In this document: positions 1 to 12,200 of the stretch, in pieces
Numbering within the stretch: the first letter of the stretch is position 1
How the letters are laid out: each line of letters starts with the position of its first letter
Source: Arbacia lixula
Lineage: Eukaryota; Echinodermata; Echinoidea; Arbacioida; Arbaciidae
NCBI GenBank assembly: GCA_963669155.1
Contig: OZ022588.1
Span: forward strand, 19,570,938 to 19,634,937
Length of the DNA stretch: 64,000 nt
Reading direction: 5' to 3'
Notes under the pieces: model-generated
Database searches by the model: none
Told to the model about the DNA's origin: nothing
Seen by the model: only the letters and a program-made list of their open reading frames with translations
Position numbers and translations under genes: made by a program

Positions 1-1119
1 TTCTAATGTCAATGCATTTTTTTTTTTTTATAAAATAGATAATTGTTATGATGAAGTATTTTGACCATGTTCTCTCAGATCACTTGTTGATAAATATCTT
101 CAGAATTTATATTGTATTTATCTATCATAATCTCTACTGTACATTATTTTATAAGTATGTTATTATCTTACTTTAAATATTATGGTAAAGCGCATAGAGA
201 TAATTTTGTTTAGGTCCTATACATAAAAATAAATCTAATTTTTGTTGTTGATAATTTGATACATGTAGTGTTTTCATCCTTATCCTCAATGAATTTGCCA
301 AACTTGTCTGCCAAAAAGAGATTAACCTCCTGAGGATAGTTTGTCTGTTGGTGGCCAAGTTTCAAGTCTGTAGAATGCATGGACACAACTCAGTGTGCAC
401 AAATCTAAGTCTGGAAATAAGGACACAGCCTTCTTCCCTGCCTGCTCTCTGCAAGAGGACAGTGCAGAGGGCTTAGTCTTTATTACCAGACATATGTTAA
501 CAGACTCAGACATACATGTATCCATGTACAGCCAAGAAACTATAAGCTAGTATTTTGGTCCATGTTCAAAAGTATAGAAAAAACTTGGCTGTGCACTAGC
601 TACAGAACCATGTTTACATGTGGCCTTGTTTCTATTGTTCTTGCAGTGATGGACATGATTCTGCTTACATTACTTTTACAATATCACTGTCAAAAACATC
701 TAGTTTGTAAGTAGATTGTCCTAGTCTAAAAGTAGGGAGCAATGTTCTCAGCAATGAATACATGTAACAATTTAGTTAGCTTCCATGTGGTGATGGTTCT
801 TCGGTTCTTCGTTTTCAGATAATTTGTTTCCCACTATTATGTAACTCTATTCAACTGTGGACTACCTACAAATAATGAATAAAAATGATCCTACTTCCCT
901 TGCAAAACTTTTTTTTTTTCAATTTGGGGTAATAAAGGAACCATATGTTTCTCTCAACAACACTTTTGTGATCATTCTGATTGTCAGCGCATACTCCATA
1001 TCTTAGCAACTTATCCACTCACTAAGGTCTAATTTGCACCAAAGTATGCAGGGTTTTGATAGCTTGTATGTGCCATACTTGGTAACTAAGCCTTTTGGTA
1101 GCTCACTTAGGCCTACATG

Positions 1120-1163
1120 TAGTTTGATACTAAAGTAGTAGGTTTTCATGAATATGGCCCCTG
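1120..1163. repeat. Partial MITE end, same family as the 63.4 kb element
   Basis: The right end reads TTTCATGAATATGGCCCC, preceded by a TAGTA-rich subterminal stretch. This matches the right half of the complete short inverted-repeat element at 63406-63517. The left terminal repeat is not recognisable here, so this copy is truncated or decayed. Confidence 0.55.
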
Positions 1164-1264
1164 GTGTGCATAATGTAAATGTGTTTGAGTTACTGTTCAA
1201 ATGTTTTCAAAAGTTCAAGTTCCATTTTGCTTCCAATAATTCAGATTTCACTAACAATTTAATG

Positions 1265-2043
1265 TGTTAGCACCTTTGAAGTCTCCGAAACAGAACTGCT
1301 TATTACATAATGCATGCAGAAGATTAAACAAAATCTAATATGGCAAGTTAAACACTCCTAGAAATTATTAGTATTTATCACTCTAATACTTAGTATAAAC
1401 ATATAAAGAACACATTAATTCTTCCTTATGTAATGTTTAATACCAATACAAAATATTAAATAAGCCAGATTAGTATTCAAGCTAATGAATAGAATGTTAA
1501 ACTCAGTTGCTCTCCATTGCAATGCTTCAAAATGTACATTTGATGACAGGTAAAGGTATTACTAAAGACAAAAAACGCATGCTCCTTACTAAGCCTACGT
1601 TATTCAGAATAACATAGCATGTTAGCAAATTTGAAGTCTCCGAAACATAAGGTTGTCACTAACTTGAAGCTTCCAAGACACATATTGCTGATCATTCTAC
1701 CCTTCTAACATTCTATGTTTCATTGAATGCCATCTGTGTGAAATTTGCTGAGCCATATCAGTTTATTGTTGCTTTTATTGTCCAACGATTCAACACAAGT
1801 AATTGTTGCCATTATCAAATTTGAGCGTGGATAGGCATACTCGAAAACACTCTGTTACTTGAAAATTATAAGTTGGTTTACTTTGTTTGACCTGTTTTGT
1901 AGTGCTCAGTTTACAATTTGATATGATGTTAACATAAAGGTTAAATTGTAATGACTATTATACCCTAGAGATGATCTTAAACAATGTTAGCAAAATTGAA
2001 GTCTCCGAAACAAACCACTTTGTTAGCTGAAGTCTCCGAAACA
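1265..2043. repeat. Four dispersed copies of a TTGAAGTCTCCGAAAC motif
   Basis: A core close to TTGAAGTCTCCGAAACA occurs at about 1275-1292, 1631-1647, 1996-2012 and 2028-2043. Each copy is preceded by GTTAGC plus a short A-rich spacer. The spacing is irregular and the sequence between copies is unrelated, so this is neither a simple tandem repeat nor a duplicated block. The function is unknown. Confidence 0.75.
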
Positions 2044-2363
2044 CAAACTTGTGAAATTTTCAACTTTTGTATTTGAGATGCGATTGCTTTTGAACTTTCG
2101 CAGGAAACTAGCCCCCACTGAAAGGTTTTTGTATAACAATTCTTATTTTGTATTTTCTCCTGCAAGATAAGTAAATCTAAAAAATGCAATGTTTTAACCA
2201 TTTTTTGTCTGATATTTGAAAAAGATTTTAAAATTTTCAGAATACCAAATAAGATTGAAGGAAAAATATCTTTTTGCATTTAAGTACATATGTATGACAT
2301 ATCAGAAAATGGTAATTCACATACATTTGACAAAAACTTTTGTAAATATGCAGTAAAATAAAA

Positions 2364-2555
2364 ATGTTGTTTTTTGTCAAAATTATAACATTTGTCATCT
2401 TTTCTCTATTTTTTTTTCAAATTTCAAAAGTAGCCTATGCTCCAAAACCAAAAAAAATCAATGATTTAGACATTTCTGCTTTTGATTTTTATAGAAACAT
2501 GTATGGAAACACATTTTCAAATTTTGGCCCCCAAAACCAAATGTTACACCCTTGA
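2364..2555 (+). CDS. Doubtful small ORF with a signal-peptide-like N-terminus
   Basis: This 63-residue ATG ORF begins with about 20 hydrophobic, Phe-rich residues ending in a cleavage-like AYA, then a basic PKPKK and a polar tail. An AATAAA hexamer lies at 2677-2682, about 120 bp past the stop, in sequence that reads like a 3' UTR. Against it, the region is very T-rich, which produces hydrophobic Phe/Leu runs by chance, and I recognise no homologue. It lies on the strand opposite the Groucho gene, probably within its intron. Treat as a hypothesis. Confidence 0.15.
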   Translation: MLFFVKIITFVIFSLFFFQISKVAYAPKPKKINDLDISAFDFYRNMYGNTFSNFGPQNQMLHP

Positions 2556-2786
2556 TTGTGAAAATGACCATATATGTTGAAATGTTGTGGTGTTTAAGTT
2601 ACCTTAATCATGTATTGTGATCGACAAGATGTATTGATGTTGGCTTAATATTTTTGTACACGGAATTTCTACATGAAATAAAAGACCAACCGAACAGCAA
2701 ATTCCTGTCGAGACGTCTGTCTTCATTTAAAACGCCTCGGCAACAGTCACAGTACATGTATCACATGACCTCGCCTGACTGACTCA

Positions 2787-2978
<192 letters not shown>

Positions 2979-3290
2979 TCAAAATACCCTTGTCAGGTTG
3001 ATAATCACAACATGTATTGCAGTAATTCCGCAACAATTTAAGAGGTTAACTGTGAAATAGTAAAAACTGCAGACTTATTTCCTTTTAGTACATTTATATT
3101 TTGATGAGAAAAGCCATATGATCATGTACTTTACTATTAAATCGTACAAAAAAGAGGCTAATTGGTTCTTGTTAGTTCGTGTTCATTTGTTAAATAAAGA
3201 GTTTAGCAGTGAGGGGCCAGAAGAACGGGGTGTTTAACCTGCTGCTACAATAACCAAGTGGTTTCTATGGAGTTCCCTATGTTCATGTGC

Positions 3291-3428
3291 CATGGTGACA
3301 GCTACAATCGTTTGAGTCCATTGGCTGTCATCCCAGAGTAGTTACAATCACTGGTCAAGGGAACCATGGCAACAGCTACAATCCTATGACTTCATTGGCT
3401 GTCATCCCACAGGAGTTACAATCAATGG
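3291..3428. repeat. Two-copy tandem duplication, about 74-bp period
   Basis: Copies start at CATGGTGACAGCTACAATC (3291) and CATGGCAACAGCTACAATC (3365). They share the later block CATTGGCTGTCATCCCA and a GTTACAATCA tail. Copies differ by scattered substitutions, so the duplication is not very recent. Confidence 0.8.
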
Positions 3429-3429
3429 A

Positions 3430-4520
3430 CAATAGAAGTTTCCATTCAGTATGATGTAATTAAACAGCTTGGTACTGGATTAACGCTCATGATATGTTAA
3501 AATGAAAGCATACATAATCAACCTGATAAGGGTGCTACTTTATCTTTATTTTGTCATAAATTTGAGAAATTAGACTCATTGGAAAGGAGAGAAAGCAAAA
3601 ATTTGAAGTTTCTGTTCAGTATGTTATGAATATATAAAACAGTTTGGTACTGGATTAACGCTCATGATATGTTAAAATGAAAGAATACATAATCAACCTG
3701 ATAAGGGTGCTACTTAAAATTTATTTTGTCATAAATTTGAGAAATTAGACTCATTGGAAAGGAGAGAAAGCAAAAATTTGAAGTTTCTGTTCAGTATGTT
3801 ATGATTATATCAAACAGTCTGGCACTGAAATGACGCTCATGATATAAAAGAATACAAAATCAACTCGATAAGGGTGCTACTTTATCTTTATTTTGTCATG
3901 ATTTTGACAAATTGCACTCATCCAAAGGAGATAAGGCAAAAATTAGAGGTTTCAAATCAGTGTGTTATGATTAAAAGTATGATCCTGGATTAAAGCTCGT
4001 GGCACCGGATTGACGCTCATCATGTGTTAAACTGATAGGATACGAAATCAACTCTGCTACTATATCAATCATTCTTTTGTCTTGATTTTCACAAAATTTG
4101 ACTTATTTGAATGGAGAGAAAGCGAAACTTGGAAGCCTCCATTCAGTATGTTGTTAAACAGTCTGGTACTGGATTAACGCTCATGGTACCGGACTGACGC
4201 CTGTCATATGTTACACTGATAGAATATCAAGTCAATTTGATAATGGGAAGTACTGCGTTATCATTATTTTTGTCATGATTTTGACAAAGTAGGACTCATT
4301 AAAAAGGAGAGTGCAGAAAATTGGAGGGTTCCATTCAGTATGTTATGATTACACAGTCTGGTACAGTCTCTGGTACATGTATTAAAATGATTGATAGAAC
4401 TCTCAACAACTGAATAAGGTTGCTACTTTATCATTATTTTGTCATGATTTTGACAAAATAGAACTATTTGAATAGAGAGAAAGCCAAAAGTAGAAGTTCC
4501 CATTCAGTATGTTATGATTA
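3430..4520. repeat. Satellite-like tandem array, about 170-190 bp units
   Basis: The landmark TTC(C/T)(A/G)TTCAGTATGTTATG recurs near 3441, 3611, 3785, 3951 (diverged), 4138, 4329 and 4499, giving spacings of 166-191 bp. Units also share GGATTAACGCTCATGATATG, an ATAAGGGTGCTACTT block and a GGAGAGAAAGCAAAA stretch. The first three units are the most alike and the later ones diverge, with internal indels. The array probably lies in a Groucho intron. Confidence 0.88.
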
Positions 4521-5490
4521 GATAGAGTCATAAAGTTACAACCATGGGCGCGTTTCTCGACACGATGACAACTCTAACCTTAGCTCTAACTCCGATAGTT
4601 ACATGTAGCACTGAGGTGATTCTCGAACTGTACCCTCAGCTCTAAATGCTGGAACTGCTCGGACCCTGTCGTATCTATTGTTCTCGATCGGACGTTCTAT
4701 GATAACATTTCTGCTGCATTTTGTCAAAATTCGCTAAACATAAAATCAGCTGTGGTGGGGAAAGAGGTTTGCTTGTTTAATATCACTCCATTGAAGGCGA
4801 GATTCATGAAAAGGATAACAAATATTTCAAAATGTTGACTATGATTAGAGCATTCCGTAGATCAGAGGGCTAGTCTAGGCAATCCAACATTTTTAACACT
4901 GTTAAATGTTGAAAATTCTTTCGTGTTCGCTTATTTATTTTTGAATGATGAAGTCTAGACTATGTGTGATTAAGATTTTTGCTTCAGTTGTGAATATCAA
5001 CACATGTGATAACCCCTTTCTTCAATATTCAGACATTTATTTTAAGAATGGCATGTTTGCAAGACTATCATTTACATGGTATCTTTCAACACAAATATGA
5101 CCAAAATGAAAAGCATTAAAGAAAATCGATGAATTGATTTAACAGAAGAAAATGAGATGATGGCAGTTATGGCACACCAATCTTCATGAAAATGATACGT
5201 TATACATCAAGCCATAGATTAATCACATTTTTAAACAATACTTCGCCCCGTATTTAAAAAAATCACAATCATTTCAACCTGATATTTTATTAATTATTGC
5301 AGAGTTTAGAGAGAAAGGCTATCAATTTGTCTGAAAATTCTGATCCAGTAATCTATATACGAGATGTCACTGTCACTGATATCCGACTTAGCATTCTCTT
5401 CGAGAATCAGTTTAGCATTATTGGCGCTAACGTGAGTTCCAAATCAGATGCCGCTGGCATTCTAATGCAGAAACAGGCCCCACGTTACTA
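4521..5490. other. Unassigned sequence, possible decayed transposon
   Basis: No gene is recognised. The left side (from about 4548) has GGGCGCGTTTCTCGACACG and several TCTAACTCC-like blocks. The right side (about 5385-5440) has TCTCGA and GCTAA motifs in the opposite sense, which hints at degenerate inverted ends of an old element. A 64-codon plus-strand ORF at 5297-5491 follows an acceptor-like TTATTGCAG but matches no family I know. Confidence 0.25.
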
Positions 5491-5519
5491 ATTAATAGTA
5501 ATACTAACAGATTACTTAC

Positions 5520-5689
5520 CTGACATGCTTGATGTCACTAGTTTCAGCTGCACGTAAGTGCAGTGCTGAGTGCTGTTGTTGCACTTGCTCCTGCAAAAGT
5601 GAGGCGTCTTCCGATAGCCAACATGGCAACAATAAAGTGCAATGATGACTTTGCAGACTCGAAAAATGACAACAGAAGTTACAGAACAT
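5520..5689 (-). CDS. Possible first exon of a divergent minus-strand transcript
   Basis: On the minus strand an ATG at 5689-5687 opens a frame that runs unbroken to a perfect donor, CATGTCAG|GTAAGT, with the exon ending at 5520. The distal part of the predicted peptide is Gln/Ala-rich (LQEQVQQQHSALHLRAAE), unlike random AT-rich translations. The position, about 580 bp upstream of the PTPA start and oppositely oriented, would fit a bidirectional promoter. I recognise no homologue and no second exon. It could be non-coding or chance. Confidence 0.25.
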
Positions 5690-5879
5690 AGGAAGTCTCG
5701 TCAAAATCTGCTAACCAACCTCGCAGATCACTTTCAGAGTCAACTGTATTCCAAGCTGGTCATAGCTGGAGTAGCCCAGGGCTTAACGTGGTACTATGGT
5801 ACATAATAACACTCACTCAGCTAGACGTACGTGCAGCTAGCTGCAGCTAGCTATGGGGTATACATATGTACTAACAATC

Positions 5880-6269
5880 CTACACTATGGCCCTCAAAAA
5901 GCACGCACGCGCGAGCGAATTTCGAGTTCGCTACGCTGCGATTTTGCTTCGCGTCAGATGTCCAGGTACGGTCAGCGTAAAATTCATCCGAACATTTGAG
6001 GATACAATACAAAAATGAATGTAGGAGATAAATAAAAAAATTATTATGGTGTCTTCTAGTCATCGGATATCTACAAACAATAGCGTTAGCATGATGCATC
6101 TTTTTCCATCTGTGGGTTTCTTCAGCGACACCATAAAAAATCTAGTCATCTGACGCGGGTGCCACCTGACGCGGTGACACCGGTCGACACGCACGGCCCG
6201 CCTGCATTTGTTAGCTGAAGTTCCTGCATCAAGTCAAGAGCGGAACAGGGTTAAGATTTAAATTACAAC
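5880..6269 (+). promoter_or_regulatory. CpG-richer region upstream of PTPA, probable promoter and 5' UTR
   Basis: CpG dinucleotides cluster here (for example GCACGCACGCGCGAGCG near 5900 and two TGACGCGG repeats near 6150-6175) against a CpG-poor background. The cluster ends at the PTPA start codon. No TATA box is evident at a fixed distance. The repeated TGACG resembles half of a CREB/ATF site, but this is only a motif match. The transcription start cannot be fixed from sequence. Confidence 0.5.
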
Positions 6270-6282
6270 ATGGCAGAAACTG
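6270..6282 (+). CDS. PTPA: PTPA coding exon 1 (inferred)
   Basis: ATGGCAGAAACTG encodes MAET plus the first base of Gly, followed by donor GTAACG. It was chosen because MAE matches the start of vertebrate PTPA, the CpG-rich region lies just upstream, and its phase joins exon 2 correctly. Alternatives are initiation in an extended exon 2 at ATG 7324 or at the internal ATG 7408. A cDNA would decide. Confidence 0.55.
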
Positions 6283-9200
6283 GTAACGTTAAAAATTATA
6301 TTTATTTCACAAAATGCTTCAGCATAATGCACCAAAGATTAATTATGGTTTATGTTTATTTTCTTAGACCTGTTACTTTGTTAGTCTTAAACAGTTCAAA
6401 ATTGTGGTGTGTTCTCTAGCATAATTCTGCGCGTCAAGCAATCCTGCACAGATTTCTACACGTGGGCACGTGCATAATGGCATAAACAATCTTGACATGG
6501 CAAACTTGCTTCAAACCAAGAACTGTTCGATTTTATTCCAATATAACCATTCTCGTAAAAATAAACATATAGATGAATAGGAGTCATTGCATAAAGCACA
6601 TACTTACTCATTTTATTATACTGGTTTCTGATTCAAAGTTTCAATTGCAATTGCAAAATTTTATGGGGTCACTGGGGGTGATCCACAAACCGACCCTCAC
6701 ATATTTCTGGGTGTTTCCTATAGGTGACACCCCTATTTCTGCATGGCACCATCCTGACACCCCTAATCTGACATTCCCTTATTCCATACACTTTGTACAC
6801 AATTTTTTCCCCTTTTCCCGCTTTTTTTTTTTTTCATGAGACGGCCGGTCTCTGTGAATGGTTCTTCTGCTTGTTAATATTCATTAGCTATTTCATCAAT
6901 CTTTTTTTTTTTAATATAAATATCCATTAGCTTTAATTTGTGTACATGACATGCGCAAGGGGATCATGATCTTGTGCAAAAAATATGAAGGCCGGATTAT
7001 AAAAAAAAATGCTGAAAATTAATAGTTTACCGAGAAAATCATGAAATGAGTCGCATTTGTGATCTTTTAAATGTGCAGTTTAAAGTTTTAAGAACCGGAT
7101 GCATTTTGTTCTCATGACCATTTTTCAAATGCTTCTTCGTTCTTGTTCGATAACGTATGTACAAACACTGGCGACTACTAAACTATAGTAGTTTGCATCA
7201 TGCTCCGATGATCCTGCTACCAGCTTTCCCCTATTTTAGCAGATACAGTTTCATGCCGGACACTGTATGGTGTACGCTGTACATTTACATGCAAAGAACA
7301 TGAATCTCTAATTGTTGTTCTGTATGTATTTCAATGAAGGTCAGAGTTCATGTGGGACCCCCATGCCCCCTCCTGCAGCCTCAGAGAGAACCCCAGACAG
7401 TTCAGCCATGGCTGCACCCACAGGCTTCATGGTCCCAGTGAAACATGTGAAGAATGCAGAGGACATCAAGACATGGCAGGCATCACAGGTAACATTGCCT
7501 CTGGATATCTATTTGACATCTGAATGTTATCTGTCTTTAGCAATTATTAGTCCTTGATACTTCTTTTCTCGTGAATTTCTTCTTTATTTATATCTTGCTA
7601 TTGTGTATTGTTTTTCATGTACATGTGATTATGTTGGATCAAATGTTTTCTCATTTAGATTTGTTAAAACATATCTGTGAGATGAAACATTTGTAATGAT
7701 TTCTTTGTTCTGTCCAGGCATATGCTGACTACCTTTTCTTTGTGTCCGCCCTGAATGATGTATCCAAAGGCAAGAAGCTTTCTGACGAATGCACCATGTC
7801 GCCAGTAAGTCTGGAGTCTTTTGCTTCGTGTGGTTGGTTGTTTTGGTGGGATGATGATGAGAATGATAGGGATGATAAGAAAGGAAAGGGTTACTAAACA
7901 ATAATTTATAGAAAGTCTTATTGAATGTGGTATGAATTCATTTGAATACATGAGCTTGATGAATAATGTTGTATTATTCCAATGCTGTGATATGGAAATA
8001 ACAGGGAAAATCTAGATGCATCTTGTTACTTATTACACATATAATTTGAAAAGTTTGCATCTGGAAAAGGGAATATGGAGTTACTTTGTATGTGAAATGT
8101 GCATGTAGTAAGTTATAGGTTGAGTGCATGAACAGAGGTTACCAGCATTTCTCTGACGATCACAATACTCCCAAATGCCTGACAGCCGAGGAAATGGTGT
8201 AATCTAATGGAACCTTCCACTGACTGTTTACATCTGTGCAGAATGTATGTAAATAGATTAAAAGAATAATGAGTCTACCCATGTGCCATGACCTCATCAC
8301 CAGTGAATAAATCAGCTTTGTAATTGTATTCACAACTCTCCTTCTGACTGTGTGGTAATGTAGTATTACAGTCACCTATATCTAGTGATTTACACTCCAG
8401 CTCAAAGGAATTGGCATAGGGAAAGGGAAGAAAGGGAAGGAGCCGCAGTTTTAAACCGCGGTATGTTCTGTTCAGTTCAGCATGAAACATAAAGCATCAT
8501 GTTTCATGCTGAACTGGAAAAAATATACCGCGGTATAAATCTGAGGCTTCTTCCCTTTCCCTTTCCCTATGCCAATTCCTTTGAGCTGGAGTGTAGCTTC
8601 AATGGGCAGATGCACTCTGCATTTTTTAGCAGCTGCTGGTCGGACAAACCTCAGCCAAGTTTTGATGTTACCATTACTAACATATTGTCTGAAAGAAGTG
8701 AATAACATTTTCACACATAATGAAGATGGTGTATGTCCTTACCACCCTTGCCTTGCTGTGCCCTGCAGGTGTGTGAGAAGGTGGTGGACCTGCTGGATGA
8801 GCTGCTCAAGTGGGTCTCTGAGATCCCGCCGGTGGATCAGCCCCAGAGGTTTGGCAACATGGCTTACCGGACCTGGCACCAGAGACTGCGAGATGTAAGT
8901 CAGCAGCAGACAGTCCCATTCTTTGAGTATCACTGCATTTAACATTGTAACTAAGTTTAAATGTGATCAAGTACCCTCTGAAACCAAAATAGTTATCCTC
9001 ACATTGTTTAGAAGAATCTGAGAGACTCCAAATATAAACCAACATCAGAAATACCCTGGGTAGGAGGGTGTTTGACACTGTAACTGTCTAAAACAGCCCT
9101 AGATATGACTTAAGATGCCATGAACACAGGCAACAATTAATATGAAAATGAAAATGAGACTGCCTTTCAAGAATATCAGCATCATTCTTTCTTATATTCT

Positions 9201-12200
9201 CATCTGCATTTGATTACCAACCTAGGGTGTGGGCAAAGAAACGTTGGTAACAATGTACATGTACTTGTTTATCTGAATTAGATTTCATGCTGCGCCTGTA
9301 GTAATTGTATAGTCCTAAGAAGGACCGTTTGGTCTATTATGACAACAGGTGCTCACAGAGCGAAGTGGGAAGGTAGAAAGGACGAAATCGTTGAGGAGAG
9401 TATTCATGTACACATAGGAGGAATAGAGGTTCCTGAGAAATGTCAAAGCATGCATAGGTTATGTAGAGGCATGCTTGTGATGTCCATCTCTCTTCCACAT
9501 ATGATGGCAGAACAGCAAGGCTCTGATTGAGGGGATCCTGCCCGCTGAGCAGCAGGGAGCAGTGATAGAACTGGAGCCATACCTGACTGATGGCTTTGGA
9601 AACTTCACCAGGATAGACTATGGAACGGGCCATGAGATGGCATTCACCGTCTTCCTTTGCTGCCTGTGTAAACTCAACGTCTTGACGCCTGCAGACTCCC
9701 TTGCTCTTGTCAACAAGGTCTTTGTGAAGTAGGTAGCAGGAGAGCATTGTTGTTTCAAGCTGTACCAGGTCTGTCCCATTCCACAGTCTGGAGACTGAAT
9801 TGAAGGGGATGTTACAATTATATCCCTGGTCGCTGGATACAAGAATGTATGATGCACACAAATGTGCACCATCTTCACTCTCTGCCAGCTGGTAGTTTTC
9901 CTTGCCCTTCACACGATAGCATCCACAACCACTGTTACCACCTCCACATAAATAAGATAGATTATGTTCACACAGAAGCAGTTTGCTTTCTCACAGACTA
10001 TTGATAGTAATTCATGTTAGTTGCATCTCCTTAGTTTCTACATGTTTTGCCCATTATGGTATTATTTGCTGCTATGGTGGGAAACAACTGTTCGCACGCT
10101 AAAGGTGGCCAGGGTCAACAGCGAGCATTAGCTGTGAACAGCTACTGTACGAACGTTCTGCTTATCTGGGTGTTGTTTGGATTGATTAGAGATATCTAGT
10201 ATCTAGTCCCTATAATAGTAATATTTTCACAGCATTTTAGGTACCTGTTATAAAGCTATGTAAAAGTGTGTCAATGGCAACAAACTTATTTTGGTTTTAT
10301 ATTGACGATAAAGATTATTTCAATCAGAGAATCGTGACAACTGAAGGAGAGCAAAGTGACTGTGACTGTATCTTCCTCCCTGCTAGGTACCTGGCTCTGA
10401 TGAGGAAGCTGCAGACAACATACAACATGGAGCCAGCAGGCAGCCAGGGGGTGTGGGGCCTAGATGACTTCCAGTTCCTGCCCTTCATCTGGGGCAGTGC
10501 ACAGCTTCTGGGTAACTGCGGGGGTGTAGGGGGCATATCAAGAAGTCCACTCATAATCTCTGTCCACATAATATTCAGTTATCTGAAGTTTGGTGATAGG
10601 ACTTTGACATTATCTGCTTCAAAACACTAGAATATACCACAAAAACTAGGCTTGGTCATTTGATGTCACAACCTGTGACTAGAAAACCAAACAATACTAT
10701 GTGTCAAAATGCATTTTCCAATTTCAGTCAATAATAACTCAAATGTTTAAAAGTCAAATGAAGCCGAAATTTCAACATAAAGTTGAGGAATGTCAACATT
10801 TTGGGCTTTGAATTCGACTGTTCACATTGTGACGTCAGGTGACTGAGTCTAGTATATGTGTGGTTGTCGACCTTCTTCCAGGAACTCGGGTCTCTCCTAC
10901 TTCACTTGAATTATTTTGTTTTTTCTCCTTTGTCTTCTGACATTAATATGAAAATAAATGTAAGATGCTACAAATAAGCTTTGTTATTATACCCAATGAA
11001 TGTGTACTGTAATGATTGGTAAACAAATAATCAACGGTGGTGAAGGTGATGGGATGAACTATCACTTCCGAGGCGATCTGGATGTAGCTATCTTTCTGAA
11101 GCGCAGCTGACAAAAGATAGCGTATACATTCAGATCGCCGAGGAAGTGATAGTTCGTCTCATTGCCTGAAACGAAAAGTTGATTATTTGATTTATATTCC
11201 ACATCTGAAACCAACTATCTATACCAAAAATGACAATTTGACGTACAAAAGTAATGTTTACTTCTCTACCTAACCCCGAGCAGCTGCCATGGGGAACACG
11301 CGTTAGGATGCGCGTTAATTAGGACGCGCATTAGGACGCGAATTATGACGCGCGTTTGGACGCGTTAGTGGGAGCTGATAGTCCGAGTGTAACACACTTT
11401 TATTTCGCGCATACTCAAAAAATTGATCACGCGTTAGGACTGTGAGGAGTGAAGAGATCAGCGAAACCAAAAAGTACTATCATCTAGAGTGTAACGAACT
11501 TTTATTCTCAGGTGATCTGATAGGAAAAACTACGCCTCATCACGTGATCAACTCTTGACCAATGATATAGCAACATTCTTAGTATGTGGAATATAATATT
11601 TACTATTAGTGCTGTTATTTGTGCTTACTGATCTCCCCTGCATTCTGTAGACCACCCAAGACTGACACCTAAGAGCATCCCTCAGGCTGATATAGCAGAG
11701 GGCTTTGCCAAGGACTACATCTTCTTTGGCTGCATACAGTTCATCCATTCAGTAAGTGATGTGTGGTAGGCTGGTCACTGAAACAGTTATTCCAAGAGAG
11801 AAGGTCAAAATAGAAATTCTTGCATGTATGAATTAGATATATCTCTACATGCTCTCAGTAAAGACCTAAAAATGTTCAGAGAAATTTGCTGCAAACAGTA
11901 ATTATAAATATCTAAACTGCTGTCCATGGTCACAAAGTCACAAGGGAAAGTCAAATCCTCAGTGTTCACTTTTTATGTGAGGACTTCAAACTATTTGATT
12001 ACAATGTCACCAAACTTTGACATTTACTGTGATAATATACAAGACAATCAACTGATTATATCATTGGTTCGATAGATTAGATGTTATCAGTCAAGGGAAA
12101 TAATAAAATGTAATTTTTTATGCGATAACTCAAAATAATTGAACAAAAAATTACCAAACTTGGAGCAATAATGATAGATGACAAGTCTCTCGCAATTATA

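Larger units (their letters stand above)
1..2300. other. AT-rich non-coding DNA
   Basis: No exon is recognisable on either strand. The segment lies downstream of the Groucho/TLE exon in that gene's direction of transcription, so it is probably the next Groucho intron. No later Groucho WD40 exon was found in it. It contains homopolymer T runs and the repeated motif annotated separately. Confidence 0.6.

Noticed and set aside
8472..8898. Several overlapping ORFs on both strands near 8.5 kb
   Set aside because: They arise from the fold-back arms (mirror ORFs on both strands) and from PTPA exon 4 read in the wrong frame.
9337..9912. 191-codon minus-strand ORF
   Set aside because: It lies antisense across PTPA exon 5, whose sense translation is unmistakable. 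No splice sites or known domain support the minus frame.
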